Counted from the stretch's first letter, positions 25,783-35,151 are shown. The stretch is DNA of 64,000 bases from CAVVXX01 sp052389895 (GCA_052389895.1 JBQTHM010000017.1:1-64000); one strand, 5' to 3'. The notes: generated by a model from the sequence alone, not told the origin. Numbers and translations are program-made.

Positions 25783-26018
25783 AAACAAGAACAAATATTT
25801 AACCTATTGGCAATTCACTATAATCACTAAGAGGTTGTTTTCCAAATATCCGGCCCCCCTCCCCCCTGCGCAGGGACGGAATACTGATCCGGCAATGGAA
25901 GTATCGGCGTCGCCCAAGACGAGTGGATAACTTTATGGCGGCTATTTTTGCGACTTAGCCTGACGCAGCGTCATGTACCCGTCCGGGGGTGTCATTTGAT
26001 CCATATTGGCTCGGCACC
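25783..26018. other. AT-rich spacer beside parS with one near-consensus DnaA box
   Basis: The gap beyond parS is unusually AT-rich at its start (25783-25860) compared with the surrounding DNA. It contains TTATCCACT on the minus strand at 25930-25922, one mismatch from the DnaA box TTATCCACA, and the palindrome TGACGCAGCGTCA at 25961-25973. No open reading frame is convincing. A single DnaA box does not make an origin, and the hemE or dnaA neighbours expected at alphaproteobacterial origins are absent here. Confidence 0.35.
25961..25973. repeat. 13-base palindrome TGACGCnGCGTCA, copy 1
   Basis: TGACGCAGCGTCA has six-base arms around one central base. The same arms with a different centre occur at 45265-45277. 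The one-base centre is too small for a stable hairpin loop, so a dimeric protein site is more likely than a terminator. It lies 45 bases downstream of the glycosyltransferase stop. Confidence 0.4.
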
Positions 26019-27251
26019 TCATGACGCGGCGCGCGCGGCCAAGGAAGTGCGTGCGCGCGCCAACGCAAAGGCGAACGCCAGGCCAATCACGAGCGGCCCT
26101 ATCGGAACATGCAGCAGGTCTGCAACGCCGCGCGCCACAAGCGGCATGAGCCATAGAAGAAACAGAACGGATTTTTCCCAGGGGCAGAAACCGGAAACGC
26201 GGCCTTCCAGCGCAAGCCAGGCGATAGGAAGCGCCAGGAAGACCAGATCGTAATCCAACAGATAGGGGGTGACCAACGGTATGGCGAGGCACAGCACTGC
26301 GCACTGAACATAGTAGGGGGTCTTGCTCCGCCACACCCATACCGTCGCCGCGATTGACGCAAGCGCAACGGCAAATTGCACGGCATAGGCAAGAGCGATA
26401 CTTCCGCCCAGCAATCGGACACCCGCGAACACACTTTGAATCTTGTGCCAGCCAGCCGATCCCTGCTCCAGAACGATCGTGCGAGTAAGCGTTTCACTGG
26501 CGAAGAATGCGCTCCACACTTCTGGGCCGAAGAGCACGAGCGTTACGACGGAGAACGTCGCAATTGTCGCCGTAGCCGATACAACGACACGCCAGCGCAG
26601 GGTGACGAGCGGGATCAGGAGCGGCAGCGCCACGAATTGCGGCTTGTAGGCAAGCGCGCCCAGCAGCGCACCTGCCAGCCACGGTCGCCTGTCCAGCAGC
26701 AACAACCCGCCGCCAAGCAGCGCGGCCGTCAAAAATCCGTTCTGGCCGTGAAAGAGGCAGACGAAGACGGCAGGAAAGGCGAGCGCGATGAGTAGCGCGT
26801 CGCGGTTGGGCCGAAGCATACGCCACATGAGCGCGGCATAGGCGGCAAGCGTTGCAACCTGATAGAACCCGAGCGCAAGCGCGTAGGGCAGGAACGCGAG
26901 CGGTGCGGCGATAAGAAAAAACAATGGCGGATAGTGCCAGCCGAAATAGGGAATGCTGCGGCCGGGAAATAGTGCGCGCTCGGATTCGCTGTGTTTTGCC
27001 CAGTCGTAGGCCCCGGCCGCATCTTCCGCCAGCGCCATATCGCCCGCGGCATAGACGTTGACGAAATCGGTTCCGACCGGCTTCCCGTTCGAATCGATCA
27101 AGCCCTCGCTAAAGGCAAGATAGAATATGGCGGCAATGACGTAGCCCGCGAGCAACAGGCGCGGATAAATCTTCATGCGATCTGCGTCCAGCCAAGGCCC
27201 GTCGCGCAGGCCGTCGAGCACGTCTCGCGCCGGGAAAAGCAGATTTGCCAA
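26019..27251 (-). CDS. Membrane glycosyltransferase, GT87/DUF2029 family
   Basis: The 410-residue protein has about ten hydrophobic helices and the C-type glycosyltransferase layout: an extracytoplasmic loop after helix 1 with TDFVNVYAAGDMALA, and FGWHYPPLFFLIAAPLAFLP. GT87 enzymes use polyprenyl-phosphate sugars, mostly mannose in actinobacteria; the sugar here is unknown. The start is uncertain: TTG 27251 has AGGGG nine bases upstream and keeps the family-like DGPWLDADRMKIYPRLLL, while ATG 27176 would begin just before helix 1. It diverges from a small secreted protein. Confidence 0.8.
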   Translation of the reverse strand: MANLLFPARDVLDGLRDGPWLDADRMKIYPRLLLAGYVIAAIFYLAFSEGLIDSNGKPVGTDFVNVYAAGDMALAEDAAGAYDWAKHSESERALFPGRSIPYFGWHYPPLFFLIAAPLAFLPYALALGFYQVATLAAYAALMWRMLRPNRDALLIALAFPAVFVCLFHGQNGFLTAALLGGGLLLLDRRPWLAGALLGALAYKPQFVALPLLIPLVTLRWRVVVSATATIATFSVVTLVLFGPEVWSAFFASETLTRTIVLEQGSAGWHKIQSVFAGVRLLGGSIALAYAVQFAVALASIAATVWVWRSKTPYYVQCAVLCLAIPLVTPYLLDYDLVFLALPIAWLALEGRVSGFCPWEKSVLFLLWLMPLVARGVADLLHVPIGPLVIGLAFAFALARARTSLAARAAS

Positions 27252-27391
27252 AGCGCGGCACCCCTAATTGCGAGGCGGAGTCTGCCGCTTGCGCGTGAAG
27301 CAATGGCTAACGCCCCTTTTTGACAGGAAAATTGCCAAGTGCACCGCTGCGCGAATAGGATGGCGTTCTTCGTGATCAGGGGAGGCGTAAC

Positions 27392-27631
27392 GTGAAAATT
27401 TTGCCGGTCTTGCTTGGGGCTGCGGCCATCACCGCAATCACAATGGCAGGCACTGCATGGGCCCAGGATAGCGGCGGCGCCATGGACCAACTTGAAGATG
27501 CGACGTCCGGAACTCAGTCCACTGGCGAAACATTCGATGGCGGCAATACGCCGACCGACGCGTATCCAAGCGGCACCTCGGGAGAGTCGGGTTCGGACAG
27601 TTCGGACGATTCGGAATCGGATCCGGACTAG
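27392..27631 (+). CDS. Small secreted acidic protein of unknown function
   Basis: The 79-residue product has a clear signal peptide (MKILPVLLGAAAITAITM, cleavage likely after AWA) and a mature part of about 55 residues with no cysteine. The mature part is rich in Gly, Thr, Ser and Asp and ends in a strongly acidic tail, SGSDSSDDSESDPD. A good ribosome site (GGGGAGG) stands seven bases before the GTG. It matches no family I recognise; a disordered, cation-binding periplasmic protein is possible. Its stop is immediately followed by the convergent moaB stop. Confidence 0.6.
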   Translation: MKILPVLLGAAAITAITMAGTAWAQDSGGAMDQLEDATSGTQSTGETFDGGNTPTDAYPSGTSGESGSDSSDDSESDPD

Positions 27632-28174
27632 CTATTTGTCTTTACTGCGCTCGCGTTCCAGTAAGCGCGGCATGATGCCGATGAAGTTGCACGGTCCATG
27701 CCGGGCGTCGAGCTGTTGTTTGAGAATTTCGTCCCAGCCGTCCTTCACTGCGCCGGGCGAGCCCGGAAGCGCGAAAAGGTACTTTCCCCTTGCCACGCCT
27801 GCGCAGGCGCGCGACTGGATGGTGGATGTGCCGATCTTTTCATAAGAGACACGGTGAAAGAGGACGGAAAAACCGTCGATTTCCTTTTCAAACACGCTGC
27901 GGAAAGCTTCCGGCGTGACATCGCGGCCCGTAAGCCCCGTGCCGCCCGTGGAAATCACGACATCCACATCGGGATCACCGATCCATGTCCGCAGCTGTCC
28001 TGTGATTTTTTCTCTGTCGTCGGGAACGATGACTCGCGCGGCCACGACATGGCCCGCTGCGCGGATGCGCGCCTCAAGCGTGTCACCGGAGGTATCGTTC
28101 TCGCGCGTGCGCGTGTCCGAAACCGTCATCACCGCGATGCGGACGGGAACAAAGGGTCTGGCTTCACCCTGCAT
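27632..28174 (-). CDS. moaB: Molybdenum cofactor biosynthesis protein MoaB/MogA family
   Basis: The 180-residue protein belongs to the MogA/MoaB family that adenylylates molybdopterin before molybdenum insertion. The signature TVSDTRTRENDTSGDTLEAR and VDVVISTGGTGLTGRDVTPEA are unmistakable, with PGSPGAVKDGW near the end. ATG 28174 overlaps the slt stop by one base (TGATG), which suggests translational coupling with slt; an upstream start at 28219 would lie within slt. MoaB and MogA are hard to separate by sequence alone. Confidence 0.9.
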   Translation of the reverse strand: MQGEARPFVPVRIAVMTVSDTRTRENDTSGDTLEARIRAAGHVVAARVIVPDDREKITGQLRTWIGDPDVDVVISTGGTGLTGRDVTPEAFRSVFEKEIDGFSVLFHRVSYEKIGTSTIQSRACAGVARGKYLFALPGSPGAVKDGWDEILKQQLDARHGPCNFIGIMPRLLERERSKDK

Positions 28175-29871
28175 CAATCCAGCGCTGCGATTTTTGCGTA
28201 CTCGGAATAGACCGGCCAACGGCCGGCGGCCACCGCTTCCAGCGATTCGTCGTTCTTGCCGAAGCGGTGCGCGTACATCCAGAGATTCAGCATCACCTGC
28301 TTGATATAGCGGCGCGTTTCGGAAAGCGGCACCGACTCCACGAACAGCAGTGGATCGTCGTTGCCTTCATGCAGGGTCAACCACCGCGAGAGATTGCCGG
28401 GCCCGCCGTTGTAGGCGGCAGCCACCATGAACAGGTTGCCATTCTGCCGCGAAAGAAGATCGCGCATGTAACGCTGGCCAAGCGCCATATTGTACTCGGG
28501 CTCGTCCAGCTTGTTCTTGTGCTTACCGGCGAGTTTCTTGTTGCCTTCGATCAGGGCCGCGGTGCTCGGCATCACCTGCATTACGCCGCGCGCGCCCGCG
28601 CGGCTGACGGCGCCGCCGTCGAAGCCGCTTTCCTGGCGCGCGAAGGCCAATATCAAGGCGGTGTCCACTTTGTATCCGTCGCTGGGCGCAAACGAAGGCA
28701 CGGGGTAAAGCGAAGTGAGATGGACGCCGCGCCGTGCTGCGATCTTTGCCGCCTTCAGTTCGACGGCGGCTTCGCCGAAGGCGCGGGCCAGCGCGGCCAG
28801 CGCGGCTGCGTGGCCGGCATGGAGCGCGGCATAAGCGCGATGAAGCTCTTCAGAGATGTAACGGTCCTCGCCGATCTGGCTGAGGGCAACGGCGCGATGC
28901 GCCGGCGCGTTGCGCATCAGGGCCGCAAACGATGAAGAATCAAAACTGGGCTCCACCAGATTGCGCCTCTTGTCCTGGCCCAACACGTGGCCGGCCAGCA
29001 ATCCGTAGAAAGTGTCCGGCTCGGAGGCCGCCTTTGCGTAGAGGGGCACTATGCGGTTGGCATCACCGGCGCGCTGGTAGGAGCGCGCGGCCCAAAACGC
29101 AGCGGCCGCATAAGTGTATGACGGAAGGTTGCTTGCCTGCGCCATCTTTTCAAAATGTGCGCCCGCGCGCGCAAATTCGCGCAACCGGTATGCCGCAAGG
29201 CCCGCCACCCAATCGGCATGAGGCGCGTTGATGCGGCCGCGCTCCGCTACTTCGCCCGCGAGCCTCAACGCGTCCGAGTCGCGTACTTCGGCGAGATATG
29301 ACTGTGCCACATACGTGGCGAGACGATCGACGTCGGCCTGCGTGATGGAAGGCCCTGCAACGAGCGCTGTCAAAACGGCGTTTGCCGCGTCCGGATCGCC
29401 CGCGCGCACGTGCACGCGGATCTGCGCCTGCATGCGCACGCCAAGCTCGGTCTGCATCGGCGGCTCGCCGACCGCCGCTTCGCCGCCCGAGGGGCGCCAG
29501 AAAGCGGTTCGCGGCGCCGGCACATGCGCCTTGCGGCTGGGCCTGCGCTTAAGTGCGAGCTTGTGAATTCGCGTGGCATAAGGAAGGTCGGCGTAATTGT
29601 CGAGCCAGGACTTCAGATCGGAAAAGGATGTCTTGTAGTTTGGCGCTTCGAGGTAACAGTGCGCCAGCACATAACCCAGCAGCGACTTGTCTTTGAGTTC
29701 GCCCGCAAGATCCTTAGCATTGGCGATATTGCCCGCGCGCTGCGCCTGAAAAATTGCGCGATAGGTGCGAACGTCCTGATCAGAAAGCACGCCGGGAATC
29801 TGTGCCGCTTGCGCGGGGCACGCAAAAACCAGCGCAGCGCAAATGAGCGCGATCCGCGGAACGAATTTCAA
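28174..29871 (-). CDS. slt: Soluble lytic murein transglycosylase
   Basis: The 565-residue periplasmic enzyme cleaves peptidoglycan between MurNAc and GlcNAc. It has a signal peptide (KFVPRIALICAALVFACPAQA), a long superhelical alpha domain like Slt70, and a C-terminal lysozyme-like domain with catalytic Glu in LAFARQESGFD, then GARGVMQVMPSTA and AAYNGGPGNLSRW. TTG 29871 is preferred to GTG 29892 because AAGGGAGG lies five bases before the TTG and the signal peptide then starts cleanly. It is followed by moaB with a one-base overlap. Confidence 0.9.
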   Translation of the reverse strand: MKFVPRIALICAALVFACPAQAAQIPGVLSDQDVRTYRAIFQAQRAGNIANAKDLAGELKDKSLLGYVLAHCYLEAPNYKTSFSDLKSWLDNYADLPYATRIHKLALKRRPSRKAHVPAPRTAFWRPSGGEAAVGEPPMQTELGVRMQAQIRVHVRAGDPDAANAVLTALVAGPSITQADVDRLATYVAQSYLAEVRDSDALRLAGEVAERGRINAPHADWVAGLAAYRLREFARAGAHFEKMAQASNLPSYTYAAAAFWAARSYQRAGDANRIVPLYAKAASEPDTFYGLLAGHVLGQDKRRNLVEPSFDSSSFAALMRNAPAHRAVALSQIGEDRYISEELHRAYAALHAGHAAALAALARAFGEAAVELKAAKIAARRGVHLTSLYPVPSFAPSDGYKVDTALILAFARQESGFDGGAVSRAGARGVMQVMPSTAALIEGNKKLAGKHKNKLDEPEYNMALGQRYMRDLLSRQNGNLFMVAAAYNGGPGNLSRWLTLHEGNDDPLLFVESVPLSETRRYIKQVMLNLWMYAHRFGKNDESLEAVAAGRWPVYSEYAKIAALD

Positions 29872-29927
29872 CCTTGCCTCCCTTGCGCGCACTCTAACGA
29901 GAGCGGGCGCCGGGGCTCAAGCGATAT

Positions 29928-30752
29928 TCAACGTGCGAGTCTGTCCAACACCGCCAACATATCCCGCCACGCAAGACGTTTTGCCGACGGTTGGCGCAGC
30001 AAATACGCGGGATGCAGCGTCGGCATGACGGGAACCGCGGCGCTCCCGCTTTGATACACATGCCAGTTCCCCCGCACGCGCATGATGCCCTCGCTTACGC
30101 CCAGCACATGCCGCACTGCAACCGCGCCAAGCAGCACGAGCGCGTGTGGCGACTTCAGTTCGATGTGGCGATGCAGGAAAGGAAGGCAGAGCGCCGCTTC
30201 TTCCGGCGTCGGGTCGCGGTTCTGCGGCGGGCGCCAGTTGAGCACGTTGGTGATGTAAACTTTTTTGCGATCCAGGCCCGCGCAGGCCAGCATGCGATCG
30301 AGGAGCTTCCCGGCGCGACCCACAAAAGGAAGGCCGATCTCGTCTTCGTCGCGGCCCGGGGCTTCGCCGATGAACATGATGCGCGCGTCCGGCGCGCCGT
30401 CCGCAAAAACCGTGTTTTTCGCAAAGCGTTTAAGCTCGCAGCCGTCGAAGGCTTCGAGCGCGGCCTTTAGTTCTACGAGCGTCGCGCATGCCTGCGCGAT
30501 CTCCCGGGCCGACTGGATCGTCGCGCCTTCGCGCTTGAAGGGGAGGCTGCCGGCCAGGGAACCAGCGGCGGGCTTGGGCCCCAGCGTCGCAATTCGGGTG
30601 GATTGGCGCTTTGCGCTGGACTCCCCGCCAGCGCACGAGGCGGCGTTCAAGGCAAAATTATTCACTGGCGCGTCTGCGATTACTTCGTCCGCACCCGCCT
30701 CGACCAGCCAGTGCAGCTTCGACAGCGAGTCTTTGTCCGCGAGATTCGCCAT
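29928..30752 (-). CDS. Uracil-DNA glycosylase, family 4 (iron-sulfur type)
   Basis: The 274-residue repair enzyme excises uracil from DNA. The active-site motif GEAPGRDEDEIGLPFVGRAG and the later PTLHPAYLLR are typical of family 4 (thermophile-type) enzymes, which carry a 4Fe-4S cluster. Cysteines at DGCELKRF and AALCLPF fit two cluster ligands. A low-complexity N-terminal stretch of about 90 residues precedes the domain. ATG 30752 was chosen; the open frame continues upstream without protein-like content. It diverges from etf-qo, as is usual in alphaproteobacteria. Confidence 0.9.
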   Translation of the reverse strand: MANLADKDSLSKLHWLVEAGADEVIADAPVNNFALNAASCAGGESSAKRQSTRIATLGPKPAAGSLAGSLPFKREGATIQSAREIAQACATLVELKAALEAFDGCELKRFAKNTVFADGAPDARIMFIGEAPGRDEDEIGLPFVGRAGKLLDRMLACAGLDRKKVYITNVLNWRPPQNRDPTPEEAALCLPFLHRHIELKSPHALVLLGAVAVRHVLGVSEGIMRVRGNWHVYQSGSAAVPVMPTLHPAYLLRQPSAKRLAWRDMLAVLDRLAR

Positions 30753-30849
30753 GGCGCCATGGTAGCGCCTCGCGTGCGGGCGGAAGCGGAAACTTTGCCG
30801 CTTTCCCCAGCATTTGACCGAGCAAATGGAAGGGCCGCATAACCGCACC

Positions 30850-32508
30850 ATGTCAGAACGCGAACGCATGGATTTCGACGTAGTCATTGTGGGCGCGGGC
30901 CCCGCCGGCCTTGCCTCGGCGATCCGCCTGAAGCAGCTGGCCGCGCAGGAGCGACGCGACCTGAACGTATGCGTTCTGGAAAAGGGCTCAGAGGTGGGCG
31001 CACATATTTTATCCGGCGCGGTGATCGATCCGATCGCCTTCAATGAACTTATTCCCGACTGGAAGGAGAAGGGCGCGCCGCTGGATTCGCTGGTGACAGA
31101 CGACCGCTTCTACTATCTTGGGCCGGCAGGCCATGTGCGCTTTCCGGGCTTTATCTTCCCGCCGTTGATGAGCAACGAAGGCTGCTATGTTGCCAGCTTG
31201 GCGGACGTGTGCCGCTGGCTTGCGCGCGAAGCGGAAAGCCTGGGCGTCGAGATCTATCCCGGCTTCGCCGCCGTGGATGCGATCTTCGGCGGCGGTGGCG
31301 AGGTGCTAGGAGTGATTACCGGCGACATGGGCGTGGCAAAGGACGGCCACCGCAAACCGAATTACACGCCCGGAATGGCCCTACACGCGAAATACACGCT
31401 GGTGGCCGAAGGCGCCCATGGCAGCCTGGCCAAGCAGGTGATTGCGCGCTTCGATCTGCGCAGCGGACGCGAGCCGCCCAAGTACGGGATCGGCATCAAG
31501 GATCTTTGGCAGTTACCGAAGGAAAAACATCGCCGCGGGCTGGCGATTCACACCGTGGGCTATCCGCTGGACGACCGCACGGGCGGCGGCGGGTTTTTCT
31601 ATCACTTCGGCGAGGATCTTGCTGCGGTCGGATTCGTCGTTCATCTCAACTACAGCAATCCGTACCTGTCGCCGCTTGGCGAGTTCAACCGTTACAAGTC
31701 GCATCCGTTCATCCGCCCGATGCTGGAAGGCGGCAAACGCATTGCCTACGGCTCGCGGGCCATTACCGAGGGCGGATTCCAATCCGTGCCGAAGCTGGCG
31801 TTTCCGGGTGGCGTTTTGATCGGCTGCGCGGCGGGCTTTGTGAACGTGCCGCGCATAAAGGGCAGTCACAATGCTATGAAAACCGGAATGCTTGCCGCCG
31901 AAGCGGCGTTCGCCGCCATCGGGCAGGGCCGCGCGCACGACGAACTCGCCGAATACGAACAAGGCTATCGGCGCTCGCATGTGTATCGCGATCTCAAGCG
32001 TGTGCGGAACGTGAAGCCGCTGTGGTCGAAATTCGGCACCGTGCTTGGTGTGGTGCTCGGCGGTTTCGACATGTGGACGAACCAGTTGTTGGGGATTTCC
32101 GCATTCGGCACCTTGAAGCATGGCAAGCCGGACCATGCGACCCTGAAACCGGCGCGCGTTTGCAAGCCGGTCGCGTATCCCAAGCCCGACGGCGTCATCA
32201 CGTTTGACCGTCTGTCGTCCGTCTTCGTCTCCAACACGAACCACGAAGAAGACCAGCCGGTACACCTGAAGTTGAAGGATCCGGCGGTGCCGATCCGCGA
32301 CAACCTCCCCCTTTATGACGAGCCTGCCCAGCGCTACTGCCCTGTGGCGGTCTACGAAGTTGTCCAGGATGCGAGCGGAAATCCGCGTTTTGTCATAAAC
32401 GCGCAAAATTGCGTCCACTGCAAAACCTGCGACATCAAGGATCCGGCCCAGAACATCGAGTGGGTTCCGCCGGAAGGCGGCGGTGGCCCAAACTATCCGA
32501 ATATGTAA
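30850..32508 (+). CDS. Electron transfer flavoprotein-ubiquinone oxidoreductase
   Basis: The 552-residue membrane-associated flavoprotein passes electrons from ETF (fatty acid and amino acid oxidation) to ubiquinone. It has the FAD-binding GxGxxG motif in DVVIVGAGPAGLASAI, the GGGFFYHFGED region, and C-terminal cysteines for one 4Fe-4S cluster in NCVHCKTCDIKDP. ATG 30850 gives the usual lead into the FAD motif; an earlier ATG at 30814 would add 12 atypical residues. It is followed 11 bases later by a TPR gene. Confidence 0.93.
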   Translation: MSERERMDFDVVIVGAGPAGLASAIRLKQLAAQERRDLNVCVLEKGSEVGAHILSGAVIDPIAFNELIPDWKEKGAPLDSLVTDDRFYYLGPAGHVRFPGFIFPPLMSNEGCYVASLADVCRWLAREAESLGVEIYPGFAAVDAIFGGGGEVLGVITGDMGVAKDGHRKPNYTPGMALHAKYTLVAEGAHGSLAKQVIARFDLRSGREPPKYGIGIKDLWQLPKEKHRRGLAIHTVGYPLDDRTGGGGFFYHFGEDLAAVGFVVHLNYSNPYLSPLGEFNRYKSHPFIRPMLEGGKRIAYGSRAITEGGFQSVPKLAFPGGVLIGCAAGFVNVPRIKGSHNAMKTGMLAAEAAFAAIGQGRAHDELAEYEQGYRRSHVYRDLKRVRNVKPLWSKFGTVLGVVLGGFDMWTNQLLGISAFGTLKHGKPDHATLKPARVCKPVAYPKPDGVITFDRLSSVFVSNTNHEEDQPVHLKLKDPAVPIRDNLPLYDEPAQRYCPVAVYEVVQDASGNPRFVINAQNCVHCKTCDIKDPAQNIEWVPPEGGGGPNYPNM

Positions 32509-32519
32509 AGTTTGGAGCC

Positions 32520-34205
32520 ATGAGCGGGTTGCGTGTTGTTGCCATCGGCTTTCTTGCTGGGGCGCTGGCGTCCTGTGCGGCGATGCGCGGAGCGACGGAT
32601 TCAGGGCGCTCCGCTTCCGGCAGCTATCTCTCAGGCAATTTCGCCGCCGCCGAAGGCGACCTGAATTCGGCTGCGGCCTTCTATGCGGAAACTCTGAAGG
32701 GCGACCCCGGCAACGCAGACCTGCTAGCGCGGACATTCTTGCTCAGCGCAACGTCGGGCGATACCGAGCGCGCAATTTCGCTCGCCAAACGCATTACGAA
32801 ACAGCAGCCCGACAACCGCGCCGCGCGCCTTGTTCTCACAACGTCGGCTTTTGCCAAGAAGAATTACGTTCAGGCGGCCGACGAGATGCGGCTATCGTCG
32901 CAGGGCCCGTTTACCTCGCTGACGAAGTCGTTGCTGGAGGCCTGGGCTCTTGCCGGCCAGCGCGATTATGACGGCGCTTTGAAGGCGCTTGGCGCACTGC
33001 AGAGCCAGAGCGGCGCGCAGGGCCTCTTTGCATTTCACTATGCGCTGATGCTGGACTATGCCGGACGCACAGAAGCCGAGGCGGCCTACCGCACTGCGAT
33101 GACGGTTCTCGGCAACAGTCCGCGTATTGCCGAAGCCTACGGCCGGTATCTGGAAGTCAACGGCAAAGCGGATGTGGCGCAGGAGGTATACCGAAATCTC
33201 GCCAAGGAGCGGCCCGGCCACCCGCTGCCGCGGGTTTCGCTGGCGCGCATCGCGGCGGGCGAGAAGCCCGAGCCCATGATCGAAACGCCTGCGCAAGGGG
33301 CCGCAGAAAGCCTTTTCGGTATTGCTGCATCGCTGACGGAGGACCGCAGCTCGGATGTAGCGATTTTCTATCTCAATCTTGCGCTCTATCTGCGTCCCGA
33401 TCTCGATCTCGGCCGCGTGCTGCTGGCCGATCACTACGAGCAGCGGCAGAAGTACGACATCGCCAACGCAATCTATGGGAAGATCCAGCCCTCGTCGCCT
33501 TACTACGACATGGTGTCGGTACAGAGTGCGATCAACGAAGCGCGGCTTGGCCGCGAGGAAAAGGCGATCGCCGACCTGAAGCGCATGGGCCGCCAACGCC
33601 CGAAGGACGTGGACGTGTGGACAGCGCTTGGTGATCTCTATCGCGGCCAGGAAAAATACGCGGACGCCGTTGCCGTCTATAGCAGCGCGCTGGCCGCGAT
33701 CGCGCCGGACGACGATCGCCGTTGGGGCCTTTATTACGCGCGGGGCGTCACCTATGAGAGGTCCAAGCGTTGGGACCTTGCCGAACGCGATCTCAAAGAG
33801 TCTTTGCGCCTGAAGCCGGACCAGCCGCAGGTGCTGAATTATCTGGGCTACAGCTGGGTCGATCAGGGCCGCAATCTGAACGAGGCGGTGGGCATGCTGG
33901 AAAAGGCCCGGAGCCTGCGCCCGCTTGACGGCTACATCGTAGACAGCGTGGGGTGGGCCTATTACCGCCTGGGGCGCTACAAGGACGCCGCGGCGGCGCT
34001 GGAAGAAGCCGTGCTGTTGAGCCCGAGCGATCCCACGATCAACGACCATCTGGGTGACGCATATTGGAGGATCGGGCGCAAGAACGAAGCTCGCTTCCAG
34101 TGGAACCACGCAATCGGCCTGGATCCAAATGCGCAGCAGAAAGCAGCGATCGAAAAGAAGATCCAGCACGGCCTTGAAGCCGCGACGGCCGGTGGCGCGC
34201 CCTGA
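32520..34205 (+). CDS. TPR-repeat lipoprotein
   Basis: The 561-residue protein starts with a lipoprotein signal (GALASC, Cys19) and is made almost wholly of tetratricopeptide repeats, clearest between 300 and 540 (for example PKDVDVWTALGDLYRGQEKY and PLDGYIVDSVGWAYYRLGRY). It is probably a periplasmic-facing scaffold. The start follows TTTGGAG and comes 11 bases after etf-qo. Its stop overlaps the region where ispE begins. The etf-qo/TPR/ispE order is conserved in alphaproteobacteria though the functional link is unknown. Confidence 0.85.
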   Translation: MSGLRVVAIGFLAGALASCAAMRGATDSGRSASGSYLSGNFAAAEGDLNSAAAFYAETLKGDPGNADLLARTFLLSATSGDTERAISLAKRITKQQPDNRAARLVLTTSAFAKKNYVQAADEMRLSSQGPFTSLTKSLLEAWALAGQRDYDGALKALGALQSQSGAQGLFAFHYALMLDYAGRTEAEAAYRTAMTVLGNSPRIAEAYGRYLEVNGKADVAQEVYRNLAKERPGHPLPRVSLARIAAGEKPEPMIETPAQGAAESLFGIAASLTEDRSSDVAIFYLNLALYLRPDLDLGRVLLADHYEQRQKYDIANAIYGKIQPSSPYYDMVSVQSAINEARLGREEKAIADLKRMGRQRPKDVDVWTALGDLYRGQEKYADAVAVYSSALAAIAPDDDRRWGLYYARGVTYERSKRWDLAERDLKESLRLKPDQPQVLNYLGYSWVDQGRNLNEAVGMLEKARSLRPLDGYIVDSVGWAYYRLGRYKDAAAALEEAVLLSPSDPTINDHLGDAYWRIGRKNEARFQWNHAIGLDPNAQQKAAIEKKIQHGLEAATAGGAP

Positions 34206-34209
34206 TGGC

Positions 34210-35085
34210 GTGCGGGTGGCGGCACCCGCGAAAATCAATCTGTTTCTGCACGTAGGCGCAAAACGCGCGGACGGGTTTCATGCGCTGGAAAGTCTGGCCG
34301 TATTCGCCGAAGTGTGTGACCGGCTGACATTTTCTCCGGCAAAATCGCTCGAACTTCGCGCCGAAGGGCCGTTCGCGGCGAAGCTGCCGCCAATGGGCGA
34401 GAATCTGGTCGTGCGCGCGGCCCGCGCGCTTTCGCCAGAGCGCGGCGTACGCATTGTCATTGAAAAGAACATCCCGGTTTCGTCCGGCCTCGGTGGCGGT
34501 TCTGCCGACGCTGCGGCCGCCTTGCGCGGCCTCAACCTGCTTTGGGACCTGGGAAAAAGCGAATCCGAGCTGATGGAAACGGCGGCCACGCTGGGATCGG
34601 ATGTGCCGGTTTGCGTGTTGTCGCGTCCCGCGTTGATGGAGGGGCGCGGCGAAATCGTGACGCCAGTTTATGGTGTTCCGCAGGTTGCCACCGTCCTGAT
34701 CACGCCGGAAGCGATGCTGCCAACAGTCGACGTCTTTTCGCGCGTTGTGAAACGCACGGGGTTAGGGCAGATGGAACGCGCCCCCGCGCGCATGGAAACG
34801 ATCTGGGACGTGACTGCCTACCTTGCGGGCGCGCGAAACGACCTTGAAGAGCCGGCGTGTGCGCTGGTGCCCGAAATCGAGGACGTGCTGGACGCGCTAA
34901 GCGGCCAACCGGGCTGCGCCTTCTTGCAAATGTCGGGAAGCGGGCCAAGTTGCTTCGGGCTGTTTGAGGGCCGCCATTTCGCGCTCGAGGTGGCAGAATC
35001 CGTGGCGCATGAGCACCCTAAATGGTGGGTTCGGGCGACGCGCATTGCCGACGCCAATATCGGCGCGCCGCATTGGCTGAAATAA
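34210..35085 (+). CDS. ispE: 4-diphosphocytidyl-2-C-methyl-D-erythritol kinase
   Basis: The 291-residue GHMP kinase phosphorylates CDP-methylerythritol in the MEP isoprenoid pathway. The ATP-binding GHMP motif is PVSSGLGGGSADAAAAL, with the lead-in APAKINLFLHVGAKRADGFH and the late motif MSGSGPSCFGLFE. GTG at 34210 was chosen; there is no in-frame ATG nearby and a second GTG lies at 34216. It begins four bases after the TPR stop. A polyprenyl diphosphate synthase, which uses the pathway's products, lies 0.6 kb away on the other strand. Confidence 0.93.
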   Translation: MRVAAPAKINLFLHVGAKRADGFHALESLAVFAEVCDRLTFSPAKSLELRAEGPFAAKLPPMGENLVVRAARALSPERGVRIVIEKNIPVSSGLGGGSADAAAALRGLNLLWDLGKSESELMETAATLGSDVPVCVLSRPALMEGRGEIVTPVYGVPQVATVLITPEAMLPTVDVFSRVVKRTGLGQMERAPARMETIWDVTAYLAGARNDLEEPACALVPEIEDVLDALSGQPGCAFLQMSGSGPSCFGLFEGRHFALEVAESVAHEHPKWWVRATRIADANIGAPHWLK

Positions 35086-35151
35086 CGACGTATTTAATGC
35101 GGGCCGCGTGGCACGTGCGTATCATCGCAGTCAATATTTGAAGAGGGGCCC

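Noticed and set aside
25819..25824. TATAAT on the plus strand as a promoter near parS.
   Set aside because: No -35 at the right distance and no plus-strand gene downstream.
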